Positions 17,927-28,062 of a DNA stretch of 64,000 bases are shown here, in pieces. The DNA comes from Bacteroidales bacterium (GTDB taxonomy: Bacteria > Bacteroidota > Bacteroidia > Bacteroidales > JAIOZK01), in assembly GCA_021738625.1 (NCBI GenBank), contig JAIPBS010000009.1, positions 1 through 64,000 on the forward strand. The letters are read 5' to 3'. Under the pieces are notes generated by a model. The model was not told the DNA's origin and searched no databases. It was given only the letters and a program-made list of their open reading frames with translations. Made by a program: the position numbers and the translations under genes. Position 1 is the first letter of the stretch. Each line of letters opens with the position of its first letter.

Positions 17927-19306
17927 ATGAAAGTAAAGGATAATCAATCTAAATATTTTTCTTTACGAAACAATTATCCTTTCTTTTGTTTCGAGAACCT
18001 GAATGTAGAGAAACAGGAGGAAAAACTGATTATCAGTTTCGAGTTCAACCTGAATAACAGTTTCACTTTCAAACCCAAACTGGAATTCCCGCTAAAGGAA
18101 TTCTACATTCATTTTGAGGCAAGTCATCCGGCTATGCAAAACTTTGCATTTCAGCTAGGTATGATCGAACTGATCAGCTACTGGAAAGCCAGTTGCGCAC
18201 CTGTGGTCATTATCAAACCTTTTAAGCTGAATGAGGAAGCAATACGCTGGTGGAAAAAATTATATTATCATGGATTGGGCGAATTTTTCTACCTGAACGG
18301 TATCGAAGCGGGACCTGAAGATTTCATGATGATCAAGAATACCTCAGTGGCAATTCCTGAGCAAGCAAAATGCACTCTATCAGACAGGACGATTGTTCCT
18401 GTTGGAGGCGGAAAAGATTCAATTGTCACCCTGGAACTTTTTAAAGCCAGTGATAATGAGCTGATCCCTTTTGTGATCAACCCCAACAGGGCCCAAACAA
18501 AAACAATCGAAAATGCTGGTTTTTCTTTGAAGGATTGCATTCATGTGCGCAGAACCATCGACCCGGAATTACTGAGACTGAACAGGAAAGGATTTTTGAA
18601 CGGACATACCCCCTTCTCAGCGGTAGTAGCTTTCAATTCGGTTTTGGGTGCTTACCTGAGTGGCGCCCGATACGTGGCATTATCGAACGAATCAAGTGCC
18701 AATGAAGCCACTATACCGGGCACGAAAATCAATCATCAATACTCAAAATCATTTGAGTTTGAGCAGGATTTCAGGGATTATATCAAAACAGAGCTATGCG
18801 ACGAAATAGAATATTTCAGTTTTCTAAGGCCCCTCAACGAACTTCAGATCAGCTCGCTATTTGCAGGTCTGGAGCATCAGCATGCAGATTTTAGGAGTTG
18901 TAACAAAGGAAGCAAAAACGGTGCATGGTGCGGCCGTTGTCCCAAATGCCTGTTCACATATATTATGCTTACTCCCTTTCTCGATAAGAAAAAACTGATC
19001 AGTATTTTCGGGAAGGATATGCTGAATGATCAGGGCCTGCTTCAATATTTCAGGGAACTCAGCGGGCTGGATAACACAAAACCCTTCGAATGCGTGGGGA
19101 CCATCGACGAGGTGAATGCCGCACTCAATCAAGCAACCCAAAAACAGGATAGCAAGCTGCCCGAACTGCTCAGATATTATAAGGATCAGATAGCGGATGT
19201 TTCTTCCGAAGGTTTTTATAAATTGCTGAAAAGCACCGATGAGCAAAACTTCCTGCCTGTGGAATTTAAAGAAATATTAAACAAAGCGGGCGGATGGACA
19301 GACTAA
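17927..19306 (+). CDS. murL: UDP-MurNAc-L-Ala-L-Glu epimerase (MurL family)
   Basis: In Xanthomonas, MurL inverts the terminal L-Glu of UDP-MurNAc-L-Ala-L-Glu to D-Glu, bypassing glutamate racemase. This 459-residue protein has a PP-loop-like ATP site VGGGKDS (Gly160-Ser165), the stretch LSNESSANEATIPGT, NHQYSKSFEFE, and a cysteine cluster CGRCPKC (Cys335, Cys338, Cys341, plus an earlier Cys), all consistent with this family as I recall it. The decisive context is the next gene, a MurD paralogue that overlaps it by 13 bases, as expected for murD2-murL. Other PP-loop enzymes are possible but would not explain this pairing. Start taken at ATG 17927. Confidence 0.8.
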   Translation: MKVKDNQSKYFSLRNNYPFFCFENLNVEKQEEKLIISFEFNLNNSFTFKPKLEFPLKEFYIHFEASHPAMQNFAFQLGMIELISYWKASCAPVVIIKPFKLNEEAIRWWKKLYYHGLGEFFYLNGIEAGPEDFMMIKNTSVAIPEQAKCTLSDRTIVPVGGGKDSIVTLELFKASDNELIPFVINPNRAQTKTIENAGFSLKDCIHVRRTIDPELLRLNRKGFLNGHTPFSAVVAFNSVLGAYLSGARYVALSNESSANEATIPGTKINHQYSKSFEFEQDFRDYIKTELCDEIEYFSFLRPLNELQISSLFAGLEHQHADFRSCNKGSKNGAWCGRCPKCLFTYIMLTPFLDKKKLISIFGKDMLNDQGLLQYFRELSGLDNTKPFECVGTIDEVNAALNQATQKQDSKLPELLRYYKDQIADVSSEGFYKLLKSTDEQNFLPVEFKEILNKAGGWTD

Positions 19307-20646
19307 CAGAAAAGCTCAGAAACAAGAAAATATTGATTGCGGGTTTTGGCCGTGAAGGCCAAAGCACCTATCAATACATCCGCAAGCATTTGCCGGGAAA
19401 GGAAGTTACGATAGCGGACAAAGACGGATCACTTCCTGACAAACATCCTTACCTGAAAAAAGATCAAGACCTGACCCTGAAAACAGGTAATTCCTATTTG
19501 CAGGGCGCCGGTTTATATGACATAATTTTCAAATCACCCGGACTGAAGTTCCCGGAAGATTTCAGAACCAATGCCGATATCACTTCTCAAAGCAGGGAAT
19601 TTCTCAAGACATTCAGAGATCAAACCATTGGGGTAACGGGAACCAAGGGTAAAAGTACAACTGCTTCACTAATACATCATATCCTAAGCAAACAAGATAA
19701 GAACCACCTACTTTTGGGAAATATCGGCTCTGCCCCCTTGAACAGTGTCGATGAGATAAACAAAGATAGTTTGATTGTATTTGAATTGTCTGCGCACCAA
19801 CTCGAACATATTGACACTTCGCCCCAAAAAGCAGTCCTGCTGAACTTGTTTGACGAACACCTGGATTATTTCCAGACGGCTTATCAGTATCACAACGCCA
19901 AACTAAATATTGCCCGGTTTCAGGAAAAGGGCGACTTACTGATCATCAATGCAGATGATAAAAACGTAGCCAGGATTGTGAAAACCCTACCTTCTGAATC
20001 TTCCATTGTTGAATTTGGTACGGGAAGCATCTCTCATAAAGGTGCATCCATTAGAAATGGTGTGATCTATTGCCAGAACGAATCCATCATAGCAACCGAA
20101 AAGCTTAAGCTAAAGGGAACACATAACATCAAAAATACTATGGCGGCCGCCCTGACCTGCAAGTTGCTGGGTCTTTCGGCCGATCAAATCAGAGCGGGAA
20201 TCCTAAGTTTCCAACCGCTTGAACACCGCCTGGAATACCTGGGCAGGTTTAAAGGCATTCATTTCTACAACGATTCCATTGCTACCATACCCGAGGCCTG
20301 CATGGAGGCCGTTCGCACATTGAAAACAATTGATGCTCTTATTCTTGGCGGATTTGACCGCGGTTTGCAATACGATAAGCTGGTTGAGTTTCTCCTGAGC
20401 ATGCAAATCGGAAATATAATTTGTTACGGACAGGCAGGAAAACATTTATTCCAACTCTTGAGCAAACGAAGAAAAACCAACCGGCTTTTTTATAAGGAAC
20501 GATTCAACCAGGTCGGCAGCGTGATCAGGGAAGTATGCAAAACAGGGGATACATGCCTGCTGTCTCCTGCAGCTGCAAGCTACGATCAATTTAAAAATTT
20601 CGAAGAACGCGGACGGGCATTTAAACGAATAGCAGAAAGTCTGTGA
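19294..20646 (+). CDS. murD2: UDP-MurNAc-L-Ala--L-Glu ligase (MurD2-type Mur ligase)
   Basis: A 450-residue Mur ligase with the three usual domains: a Rossmann-like N-terminal domain (KILIAGFGREGQST), the ATP domain with P-loop GTKGKST (116-122), the Mg site region FELSAHQLEH, NLFDEHLDYF, and a C-terminal domain starting near LEHRLEYLGRFKGIHFYNDSI. It is shaped like MurD. Overlap with murL suggests that it adds L-glutamate in place of D-glutamate, MurL then epimerising the product. Whether a normal murD and murI also exist in this genome cannot be seen here. If murL were misassigned, plain MurD would be the alternative. Confidence 0.82.
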   Translation: MDRLTEKLRNKKILIAGFGREGQSTYQYIRKHLPGKEVTIADKDGSLPDKHPYLKKDQDLTLKTGNSYLQGAGLYDIIFKSPGLKFPEDFRTNADITSQSREFLKTFRDQTIGVTGTKGKSTTASLIHHILSKQDKNHLLLGNIGSAPLNSVDEINKDSLIVFELSAHQLEHIDTSPQKAVLLNLFDEHLDYFQTAYQYHNAKLNIARFQEKGDLLIINADDKNVARIVKTLPSESSIVEFGTGSISHKGASIRNGVIYCQNESIIATEKLKLKGTHNIKNTMAAALTCKLLGLSADQIRAGILSFQPLEHRLEYLGRFKGIHFYNDSIATIPEACMEAVRTLKTIDALILGGFDRGLQYDKLVEFLLSMQIGNIICYGQAGKHLFQLLSKRRKTNRLFYKERFNQVGSVIREVCKTGDTCLLSPAAASYDQFKNFEERGRAFKRIAESL

Positions 20647-20694
20647 CCTCCTGCTATTTGTTTATTGAGCATCAGATAAAAGCCAACTAAATCA

Positions 20695-21267
<573 letters not shown>

Positions 21268-21336
21268 ACTTTTATTATTTATGATTTTCTAATGATGTTA
21301 AAATTAGTCATTTTTATTTTATTGATTGCTGTTTTA

Positions 21337-22035
21337 TTAAAGATGTTGCTTTATAAAGTTTCTTTCCAACACATCCGGTTTTTTCACAACCCTTCTCGCC
21401 CAATCCAGTAGGATATCGGTTTTTTCCGTTTCGCTCAACTCCCAATCAATCTCTGCAACACGAATTTTCTCACTCAGATAGTGTACCATTATTGCCACCG
21501 TAACACTGATATTGAGGCTTTCGGTGAATCCGACCATGGGAATTTTGCAAAATTCGTCAGCCAATTCTGTAGCTTCTTCGCTTAAACCTGTAAGCTCCGT
21601 TCCAAACAATAAAACAAATTTATTGTCGATCGATAATTCGTTGAGAGGAACTGCTTTCCTGTGCAATGTGGTTGCAACCATCCTGTACCCTTTCTTTTTC
21701 AGAGTATTGATGGCTTCGGCAGTATTATGATCCTTATCATTGTATTTAAATAAATTCAGCCATTTATTCGAACCCAGAGCCACATCCCTGTTCACCTCAT
21801 ATTTATTCCTGTTCTCCACAATGTGCACATCCTGAATCCCAAAACAATCGCAGGTACGCAACACCGCACTTGCATTATGGGACTGGTAAATATCTTCAAG
21901 CATAATGCCAAGGTGCCGCGTACGGTACTTTATGCTATCGAAAAACAATTGTTGCTTATGAGGGGTTACAAATTCAAGCAGATAATCAAGTAACTTTTTC
22001 TTTTGCCAAATATTTAATTCGTCACTGCCACTCAT
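21337..22035 (-). CDS. SpoU/TrmH-type tRNA/rRNA 2'-O-methyltransferase
   Basis: 232 residues with the SPOUT trefoil-knot motifs in order: NASAVLRTCDCFG (motif 1), LLFGTELTGLSEEA (motif 2) and IPMVGFTESLNISVTVAI (motif 3). The order and the short N-terminal helical extension resemble TrmH, which methylates the ribose of G18 in tRNA; the substrate is inferred from that resemblance. I use the ATG at 22035; a GTG at 22077 lies within a reverse-strand -7 box (22084-22077), so it is unlikely as the start. Confidence 0.87.
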   Translation of the reverse strand: MSGSDELNIWQKKKLLDYLLEFVTPHKQQLFFDSIKYRTRHLGIMLEDIYQSHNASAVLRTCDCFGIQDVHIVENRNKYEVNRDVALGSNKWLNLFKYNDKDHNTAEAINTLKKKGYRMVATTLHRKAVPLNELSIDNKFVLLFGTELTGLSEEATELADEFCKIPMVGFTESLNISVTVAIMVHYLSEKIRVAEIDWELSETEKTDILLDWARRVVKKPDVLERNFIKQHL

Positions 22036-22076
22036 ATTCAATAGCTCATCATTATTTATCTGATTAATTTTCAGCA

Positions 22077-22133
22077 CAAAAGTAAAAAAAACAGCCCCCC
22101 GGTTTATTATCTTAACAAAAAAATTTACTTTTG
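22077..22133. promoter_or_regulatory. divergent -7 boxes for trmH-like gene (-) and TPR gene (+)
   Basis: Reverse strand TACTTTTG at 22084-22077 for the methyltransferase. Forward strand TACTTTTG at 22126-22133, 19 bases before the ATG at 22153. Both match TAnnTTTG; -33 boxes are weak. Confidence 0.5.
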
Positions 22134-22152
22134 CACGACAAATTTTTAAACT

Positions 22153-22842
22153 ATGGCAAAAAAGTCAGCAAGATCGGATGATCGAATGGTCGCAGTTGAG
22201 GAGGCGCTCAGCAAAACGGAGTTGTTTATTGAGAAAAACCAGAAAACCATTACCATAGTGGTTGCCATAATTGTGGTGTTGGTTTTGGGTTTCTTCGGAT
22301 ATCGCAAATTATATATGAACCCACTCAACCAGGAAGCGAAAGAACAGATGTTTATGGCGCAGATTTATTTTGGCGAAGATTCGCTTGACAAAGCGCTTTA
22401 TGGTGATGGAAACAATCTGGGTTTTCTTGATATTATCGAAGAATACGGTTCAACAAAAACGGGGAACCTTGCCAATTACTATGCCGGTGTAATCTTTATG
22501 AACAAGGGACAATATGAAGAAGCCATCAACTACCTGGATGATTTTGAAAGCGACGAACAGATCGTCGGACCAATGGCTCTGGGCTTGCTTGGAGATGCAT
22601 ATATGGAGCTTAAGCAACCCGAGAAAGCCGTAAATTATTATTTGAAAGCAGCCAATGCCCACGTCAATAAATTCGTTACTCCAAAATTTCTGTTAAAGGC
22701 CGGCTGGACCTACGAAATACTCAATGAATATGATAAGGCGCTGAGAACGTTTGAGCGGGTGAAACAAGAATTCCCTCAAAGTGAAGAAGCAAGAGATATT
22801 GACAGATATATCGACAGGGCGGAAATAAAATCTTCAACCTAA
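22153..22842 (+). CDS. membrane-anchored tetratricopeptide repeat protein
   Basis: 229 residues: a charged cytosolic N-terminus, one membrane helix (about 32-52, rich in Ile and Val) and an extracytoplasmic TPR domain (about 60-225), with units such as LANYYAGVIFMNKGQYEEAINYL and GLLGDAYMELKQPEKAVNYY. The layout matches YfgM/ancillary-translocon-like TPR proteins of Gram-negative bacteria, which work with chaperones near SecYEG. That role is only a suggestion. A hairpin with a T-run follows at 22873-22899. Confidence 0.78.
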   Translation: MAKKSARSDDRMVAVEEALSKTELFIEKNQKTITIVVAIIVVLVLGFFGYRKLYMNPLNQEAKEQMFMAQIYFGEDSLDKALYGDGNNLGFLDIIEEYGSTKTGNLANYYAGVIFMNKGQYEEAINYLDDFESDEQIVGPMALGLLGDAYMELKQPEKAVNYYLKAANAHVNKFVTPKFLLKAGWTYEILNEYDKALRTFERVKQEFPQSEEARDIDRYIDRAEIKSST

Positions 22843-22872
22843 AAGAGAATCATAAATAAAAGAACAACAGAG

Positions 22873-22899
22873 CCCGGTCGTAAAAATCCGGGTTTTTTT
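22873..22899 (+). terminator. intrinsic terminator after the TPR gene
   Basis: CCCGG (22873-22877) pairs with CCGGG (22888-22892), followed by seven Ts. The stem is short but is well placed between convergent genes. Confidence 0.55.
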
Positions 22900-24364
22900 A
22901 TTTCCCACCCTCGTTTTCCTCTTTAAGTTTCTTTTCCCAGTACCGTCTGATCTGCTCTTCCAAACCGGGTGCATCGCTGGCAGGTACATCATAATCCGGG
23001 TATGGATACCAATTGGAATAATTCCGCTCAATTTCAGAGCGGTCTTCATTTTTAAACACATTGATAAGGATGCCTGCATGTATGGAATGATGGCGGGCGT
23101 TTAAGGGCAAGAAAAGAGTGATGAGATTTTCTGTCATCAAATAGCCCTGGACCGATCCGAGCCTTAATGAAAGCCCGATCCCGAGATTGTCAAAAGTATT
23201 GTTGATAACGGAATAAGAGGCTTTGAAAGCACAGCTTCTACTGAATTGCCTGTCGTAGCTTAAGCTGATCATATTTTCAGAATAACCGTTGTAGGAACGC
23301 GTGCTGAAAAGCATACCGATATGATTGACGTCCCGGATTCTGTAAAAGGCGCCTAAATAAAAATGTGTGGGAATACCCGTGGTAAACGGAATGGCATCCT
23401 CCCTGATTTCAAAGACATTATTCAGTGAATCAAGATAAACATCCAGGGCATTTTCATCTGCGGTCAGATCGACTTCAACACCGCTGAAGTCAATATTCTT
23501 ATTGGCACTTTCGTAAGTTTTCAAACCAGAGGACCAGTGGATGTATCCAACATCCGTGAAACTTAATGAGAACAAGAAATCAGGACTCATCTCCCAGTTC
23601 AGGCCAACATCAAATGCAAAGCCGGAATTTCCTTCAGCCGTCAGGTAATCGCCCGGTGAAAATGCATCGAATTGATCCAGTCCGGCGGTATTAATAAGAA
23701 TATCATTTCTTCCGCTAAAACTGAACAATTCATCTTCATCAAAATCAGTGCGCAGCCTCACGTCCATTGTTTCGGTTTCCACCACTGACAATCCTTTAAG
23801 CACCTTTATGGCCAGACCAAGCTCCAGTCCCCCGCCAACGTTCACCGCATAACCCATCCTGTAGCTTAGGTAATGCTGAAAATCAACCGCCGTTTCACTA
23901 AAATCCAGCTCTTCTTCTATATATCGCGAATTCCCGTACCATGCAAACTCCATCAAGGTTTTGGGATATTTCATCCGTGCGTAGGCTTTACTGCGAACGG
24001 CAAAAGAAAGATATCCCCTGTTCACTTTAATCCCCAAAAAAATTAAATCTATAGCCGAATGCACCGACCAATGATTATCCACATCCAGCATGGGAATGAT
24101 ACCACCCGGATCGAAAACCAGTGAATCATCCTCCTTTCTGCTGTGAAAAAGATCGTTGAACGAATACGCGCTGTTAAATATATTGTTTTGAAAAGATGAG
24201 ATAACAGGCAAACCGAATGCAAACGAGCTTCGGGGTATCATTGAAGGATTTGAATAAAGCGTTTGGGGTACTTCCCTAAAGTTGTACAACAGCAAATCGT
24301 CCTGCCCCTTCAAATTTGGCAGGATCATCATGCTGAGCAATATGACAGTCAAACACTTTCTCAA
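22898..24364 (-). CDS. DUF5723-like outer-membrane beta-barrel protein
   Basis: 488 residues with a signal peptide (MRKCLTVILLSMMILPNLKG, cleavage before QDD). The mature start LLLYNFREVPQTLYSNPS, the many aromatic-ended beta strands and the FAFGLPV segment fit the Bacteroidota family usually labelled DUF5723, related in style to FadL/PorP-like barrels. Function unknown. It lies 11 bases after a large lipoprotein gene on the same strand, so the two probably form a surface complex. The last ~25 residues are charged (EEQIRRYWEKKLKEENEGGK) and do not end as a barrel strand would. Confidence 0.7.
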   Translation of the reverse strand: MRKCLTVILLSMMILPNLKGQDDLLLYNFREVPQTLYSNPSMIPRSSFAFGLPVISSFQNNIFNSAYSFNDLFHSRKEDDSLVFDPGGIIPMLDVDNHWSVHSAIDLIFLGIKVNRGYLSFAVRSKAYARMKYPKTLMEFAWYGNSRYIEEELDFSETAVDFQHYLSYRMGYAVNVGGGLELGLAIKVLKGLSVVETETMDVRLRTDFDEDELFSFSGRNDILINTAGLDQFDAFSPGDYLTAEGNSGFAFDVGLNWEMSPDFLFSLSFTDVGYIHWSSGLKTYESANKNIDFSGVEVDLTADENALDVYLDSLNNVFEIREDAIPFTTGIPTHFYLGAFYRIRDVNHIGMLFSTRSYNGYSENMISLSYDRQFSRSCAFKASYSVINNTFDNLGIGLSLRLGSVQGYLMTENLITLFLPLNARHHSIHAGILINVFKNEDRSEIERNYSNWYPYPDYDVPASDAPGLEEQIRRYWEKKLKEENEGGK

Positions 24365-24375
24365 AATTTCAAAAC

Positions 24376-26466
24376 TTATAATTTCACCCTCACCTCCAAT
24401 CCAACACGAATGCTAATTATATAATTCGTGTAAAGGGTTACAGGGATACTGCCGCTTTCCGAACTTTTCAAACCGGCAAACAGGATCACCCTGTCGGCCT
24501 TGCGGATACTTTCAAAAGTGTTTTTTCCGAATTCTTCTTCAAGCAAAGTTTTGATTGGAACAATTACTTTTCCCGATGAATTCACTTCCGCAGCATTAAT
24601 GGCGCCCAAAGTGATTGTATGAACCGGCTCGCCACTTTGCTGATCCAGAAATACAAATTCAAGATCGAGCTGCAGGGGCATATCGTTTTTCACGGCAAAA
24701 TAAAACTTCCCCGACTCGATCTGATTTCCGCTCTCCTCAAAATTTACATTCACTGTATCCGAATAGTATAATCCATTTGTACTCAAACGCAACGGCAGAT
24801 CAATTTCCAAACCAACCCGCACCCGGCTGGTGTCATAAACAAAGTTATATTGTTGCCCCCCCGGGTTTGCCAGGGCAGTGCCTCCAAATTCAAACAAATC
24901 GGGCAAAATCTCCAGAAAATAAACAATATCCGAATTGTTTTTATTGATACTGACCTGACCATTTCTCACCTGCCCAGGTTGATCGGGCGCCAGGAAACTA
25001 AAATCATTCGGATTCAGCTCACGCGTTCTCCCGTCTTTGGCGGTGCCGATCAGGTCAAGTGTAGCTAAAGCCGGAATGCCCACCGAATTGTAATAGGGCA
25101 GGATGATCTCCGGATCGCTAAGTGTGAGGCTGCCATCCAGTTTCTCAAAGAAATCAATATCCAGTTCAACGGTTTCTTGTGGTATTGCATACTCATATTT
25201 CCCTAAATAGCCGTCAACAAAAGAAAAATTAAAATTCTGAGGTTGTAGCTGGAAATTCACATTATCCGCTGAATCGAACTCAACCAATTCCTGTGAGGGC
25301 AAAACCAAAAATTCATAATCAACTTTAATCTTGTTGTAGGGATGCTGCGGATCAAAAGTCATATCAAATTCGGCATCGGTCAAATCCCAGCTTCCGTCCT
25401 GGCTTGATCCGGCATCCAGTTCAAAATATTTCTGGGGTGGATTGCCATATTGACTGGCCGAAGAAAGTGTAAGTATTGCAGAAGAATTCAATGGCAATCC
25501 GGAGTTGACTGTATAGTCTAACTCCCCGCTTTTCAGGATCAGGTGACCGATGCGGGCCATGTTTTCAACATCAAACTCAAACTCACGACTGTCGGTTATT
25601 TGCTTTTGTTCACTGATCCTGACAACACCGCCGGCTATTTCGAGAGCACTGGTTTCCAATCCGATCAGCACCCTATCCTGGAAATCAATCAGGACACTAT
25701 CAGGAAAGCTGCTTTCTGTTTTGAATTCAGTGAGACTTGCCATAAATTCATTGTTTATGCTCGTATGGTCCAGATTAACTGAATCCGATGCACTTTCCCC
25801 GGGTTCAATATCTGAAAAGGAAAACCCCAACAGAGGTTCGGTTTGAGCACCATTTTGAACTTCCATGGTAAGTTGTTCCATGACGACCGGTAAATTATTC
25901 AAAATGGAAATCACCAGGAAACCGCTTGATATATCCACAGAAACAAACTCCTCAAACAAGACCGTATCGCTATTGTACTCCATATTTAACGATAAGGGAG
26001 GGAATACCGCTTGCTGTCCCTGGTATTCGATCAGGCTATCTCTGGCCTGTTCATCCACAAAATCAAGCAGGCTTTCAATGGTCACCTCGACTTCCCGCCG
26101 GTCATCACTTATTTTTAAAAGACCCAGGGAAATTTCCTCACTTAGGCCGGTTTGCTCAGTAATCTTATATACATCGGTCGCGCTGATCTCAAATAAAGAA
26201 TCCTTGCTATAAATTACACGCACCTTTCCGTCGGGATCAACCATAAAGTTACTATCCGACTCAATGATTTCCAGAAAGCTGATATCTGTGTTGATAAAAG
26301 GAATGGCCAATTCAGGATTCCATTCTGCCGTGGAGATTTTATCAAGATCATTCTGGCAGGAGGTTGCCAAACCAAGCAGAAAAAACAAAGCAAGCATCGA
26401 ACGGATCATGCCTTGAGGCCTGTACGTTTTCTTCACACTTCTATTGGGATCAGTATTTTTTTTCAT
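24376..26466 (-). CDS. large beta-rich lipoprotein
   Basis: Up to 696 residues with a lipoprotein signal (FFLLGLATSC, Cys at about residue 37 from the first ATG). The mature part is beta-rich, acidic and made of similar modules (repeated phrases such as SGGLTLSDPEI-type and DLPLRLSTNG), with no enzyme motif I can name. It is probably outer-membrane anchored. The start could be 26466 or the ATG at 26409; a TATATTTG box at 26483-26476 lies so close to 26466 that the shorter form is quite possible. It is followed at 11 bases by the DUF5723-like barrel gene. Confidence 0.72.
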   Translation of the reverse strand: MKKNTDPNRSVKKTYRPQGMIRSMLALFFLLGLATSCQNDLDKISTAEWNPELAIPFINTDISFLEIIESDSNFMVDPDGKVRVIYSKDSLFEISATDVYKITEQTGLSEEISLGLLKISDDRREVEVTIESLLDFVDEQARDSLIEYQGQQAVFPPLSLNMEYNSDTVLFEEFVSVDISSGFLVISILNNLPVVMEQLTMEVQNGAQTEPLLGFSFSDIEPGESASDSVNLDHTSINNEFMASLTEFKTESSFPDSVLIDFQDRVLIGLETSALEIAGGVVRISEQKQITDSREFEFDVENMARIGHLILKSGELDYTVNSGLPLNSSAILTLSSASQYGNPPQKYFELDAGSSQDGSWDLTDAEFDMTFDPQHPYNKIKVDYEFLVLPSQELVEFDSADNVNFQLQPQNFNFSFVDGYLGKYEYAIPQETVELDIDFFEKLDGSLTLSDPEIILPYYNSVGIPALATLDLIGTAKDGRTRELNPNDFSFLAPDQPGQVRNGQVSINKNNSDIVYFLEILPDLFEFGGTALANPGGQQYNFVYDTSRVRVGLEIDLPLRLSTNGLYYSDTVNVNFEESGNQIESGKFYFAVKNDMPLQLDLEFVFLDQQSGEPVHTITLGAINAAEVNSSGKVIVPIKTLLEEEFGKNTFESIRKADRVILFAGLKSSESGSIPVTLYTNYIISIRVGLEVRVKL

Positions 26467-26583
26467 TCAATCATTCAAATATATACTTTATTGCCTGCCA
26501 CGGGTCGTATTACAGGACTGACTTTCAAACAGCAGTTTGTTAATAGAAACAAAAATTCTGTCTTGGATGTTGAAAAGCATGGT

Positions 26584-26591
26584 TAACTTTG
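26584..26591 (+). promoter_or_regulatory. -7 box for fmt
   Basis: TAACTTTG, 30 bases before the fmt ATG; a CTTG at 26562-26565 stands 18 bases upstream as a possible -33 box. Confidence 0.5.
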
Positions 26592-26621
26592 TGCTGTTCA
26601 TTCACACAACCATATTATACA

Positions 26622-27602
26622 ATGAATAAAAAGCTGCGAATATTGTACATGGGGACCCCCGGCTTTGCGGTTCCTTCTCTGGATATTTTGCTGAAAAACA
26701 GCTACAATATCGTTGGGGTTGTCACAGCGCCCGATAAAAAGGCCGGCCGGGGGAGAAAGCTGCAATCATCAGCCATTAAAAAATATGCTGAGAAAAAGGG
26801 CTTGGATGTATATCAGCCCACTAAGCTCAAAAGCCAGGATTTCCTGAACACAATAAAAAAATTAAACCCGAACCTGATCGTTGTGGTTGCTTTCAGGATG
26901 CTGCCTGCCGAAGTCTGGCAATACCCCGAATACGGGACATTTAACCTGCATGCTTCCCTCCTGCCGCAATATCGCGGTGCAGCACCCATTAATTGGGCCA
27001 TCATTAATGGCGAAACCCAAACCGGTGTGACCAGTTTTTTTATCGATGAAAAAATCGATACCGGTCGCATCATTGTGCAGGAAAAAACCCTGATCAAGCG
27101 GGAAGAAACAGCAGGAAGCCTGCATGACAAGCTGATGCGACTTGGCGCCAACGCAGTCCTGAAAACCGTTGACCTGATCCGTATGGGGCAGGTTAAAACC
27201 CTGGATCAAACCTTCCTTTTAAAGGAAGATGAGAAATTAAAACAGGCGCCAAAAATATTCAGGGAAGATTGTGTCATCAACTGGAAAAACAAAAGCCAGT
27301 CCGTGTATAACTTCATAAGGGGGCTCAGCCCGCATCCGGCAGCCCATACCTTCCTGGAAACAGAAAACAGAAACCCCTTCCAACTTAAAATCTACGGAGC
27401 CCGGATTGTGGAGTCGCCGGCTGACCTAAAACCAGCAGAGATCCATACGGATGGTAAAAATTATCTGCAGATAGGAACAGCCGATGGAGCCCTCGAAATT
27501 ACAGAGCTTCAGCTTGAAGGAAGGAATAAGGTTAAAACGGAAGAATTTCTGCGCGGTTTCGACATTCAGAAATATAGATATATCGCTACAAACCGGAGAT
27601 GA
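26622..27602 (+). CDS. fmt: methionyl-tRNA formyltransferase
   Basis: Formylates the initiator Met-tRNA. 326 residues, close to the usual ~315. The N-terminal catalytic domain starts LRILYMGTPGFAVPSL, has FNLHASLLPQYRGAAPINWAI (the HxSLLP/GxxP signature with the catalytic Asn/His set nearby) and FFIDEKIDTG. The C-terminal OB-like tRNA-binding domain follows from ~210. The start at 26622 follows the -7 box at 26584-26591; an in-frame extension to 26589 would overlap that box. Confidence 0.95.
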   Translation: MNKKLRILYMGTPGFAVPSLDILLKNSYNIVGVVTAPDKKAGRGRKLQSSAIKKYAEKKGLDVYQPTKLKSQDFLNTIKKLNPNLIVVVAFRMLPAEVWQYPEYGTFNLHASLLPQYRGAAPINWAIINGETQTGVTSFFIDEKIDTGRIIVQEKTLIKREETAGSLHDKLMRLGANAVLKTVDLIRMGQVKTLDQTFLLKEDEKLKQAPKIFREDCVINWKNKSQSVYNFIRGLSPHPAAHTFLETENRNPFQLKIYGARIVESPADLKPAEIHTDGKNYLQIGTADGALEITELQLEGRNKVKTEEFLRGFDIQKYRYIATNRR

Positions 27603-27697
27603 TCACGCTGTAATTGTGGATATACTTAAAAAAATCGTAACGTTATTAACAAAATCAGGGTTTTATTAACATTTTCAAGGGTTTTAGAGGTCATTTA

Positions 27698-27728
27698 CTT
27701 GACTTTTCTCTCATAAGGCTTATATTTG
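27698..27728 (+). promoter_or_regulatory. promoter of the HU gene
   Basis: CTTG (27698-27701), 19 bases, then TATATTTG (27721-27728), a near-perfect Bacteroidota promoter. The transcript should start near 27735, giving a leader of about 33 bases. Confidence 0.65.
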
Positions 27729-27767
27729 CATGCATTCGCATTAATTACTAATCAAAAACCAAGAGAC

Positions 27768-28040
27768 ATGAACAAAGCAGAATTAATTGAAGCAATTGCT
27801 TCCGATTCAAAATTAACAAAAGCTGACGCCAAAAGGGCGCTGGATGCTTTTATTGACAATACAACAAAAGCGCTTAAAAAAGGTGACCGCGTTGCACTCG
27901 TTGGCTTCGGTTCATTTGGCGTAGCTAAAAGAGCTGCAAGAAAAGGAAGAAATCCACAAACTGGTAGCGAAATCAAGATTCCGGCTAAAAAGGTTGTTAA
28001 ATTCAAACCCGGTAACGATCTGTCAAAAGTCGTTAAGTAA
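27768..28040 (+). CDS. HU family DNA-binding protein
   Basis: A 90-residue histone-like protein that bends and packages DNA. MNKAELIEAIA opens the helical dimer region, VALVGFGSFGVAKRAARKGRNPQTG is the classic HU signature and the DNA-binding arm follows, ending KFKPGNDLSKVVK. Length is standard. The first ATG of the frame (27731) adds 14-15 residues that no HU has, so 27768 is used. It has its own promoter and a bidirectional terminator. Confidence 0.95.
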   Translation: MNKAELIEAIASDSKLTKADAKRALDAFIDNTTKALKKGDRVALVGFGSFGVAKRAARKGRNPQTGSEIKIPAKKVVKFKPGNDLSKVVK

Positions 28041-28062
28041 GCCAATCACGGAAGCTATAAAA

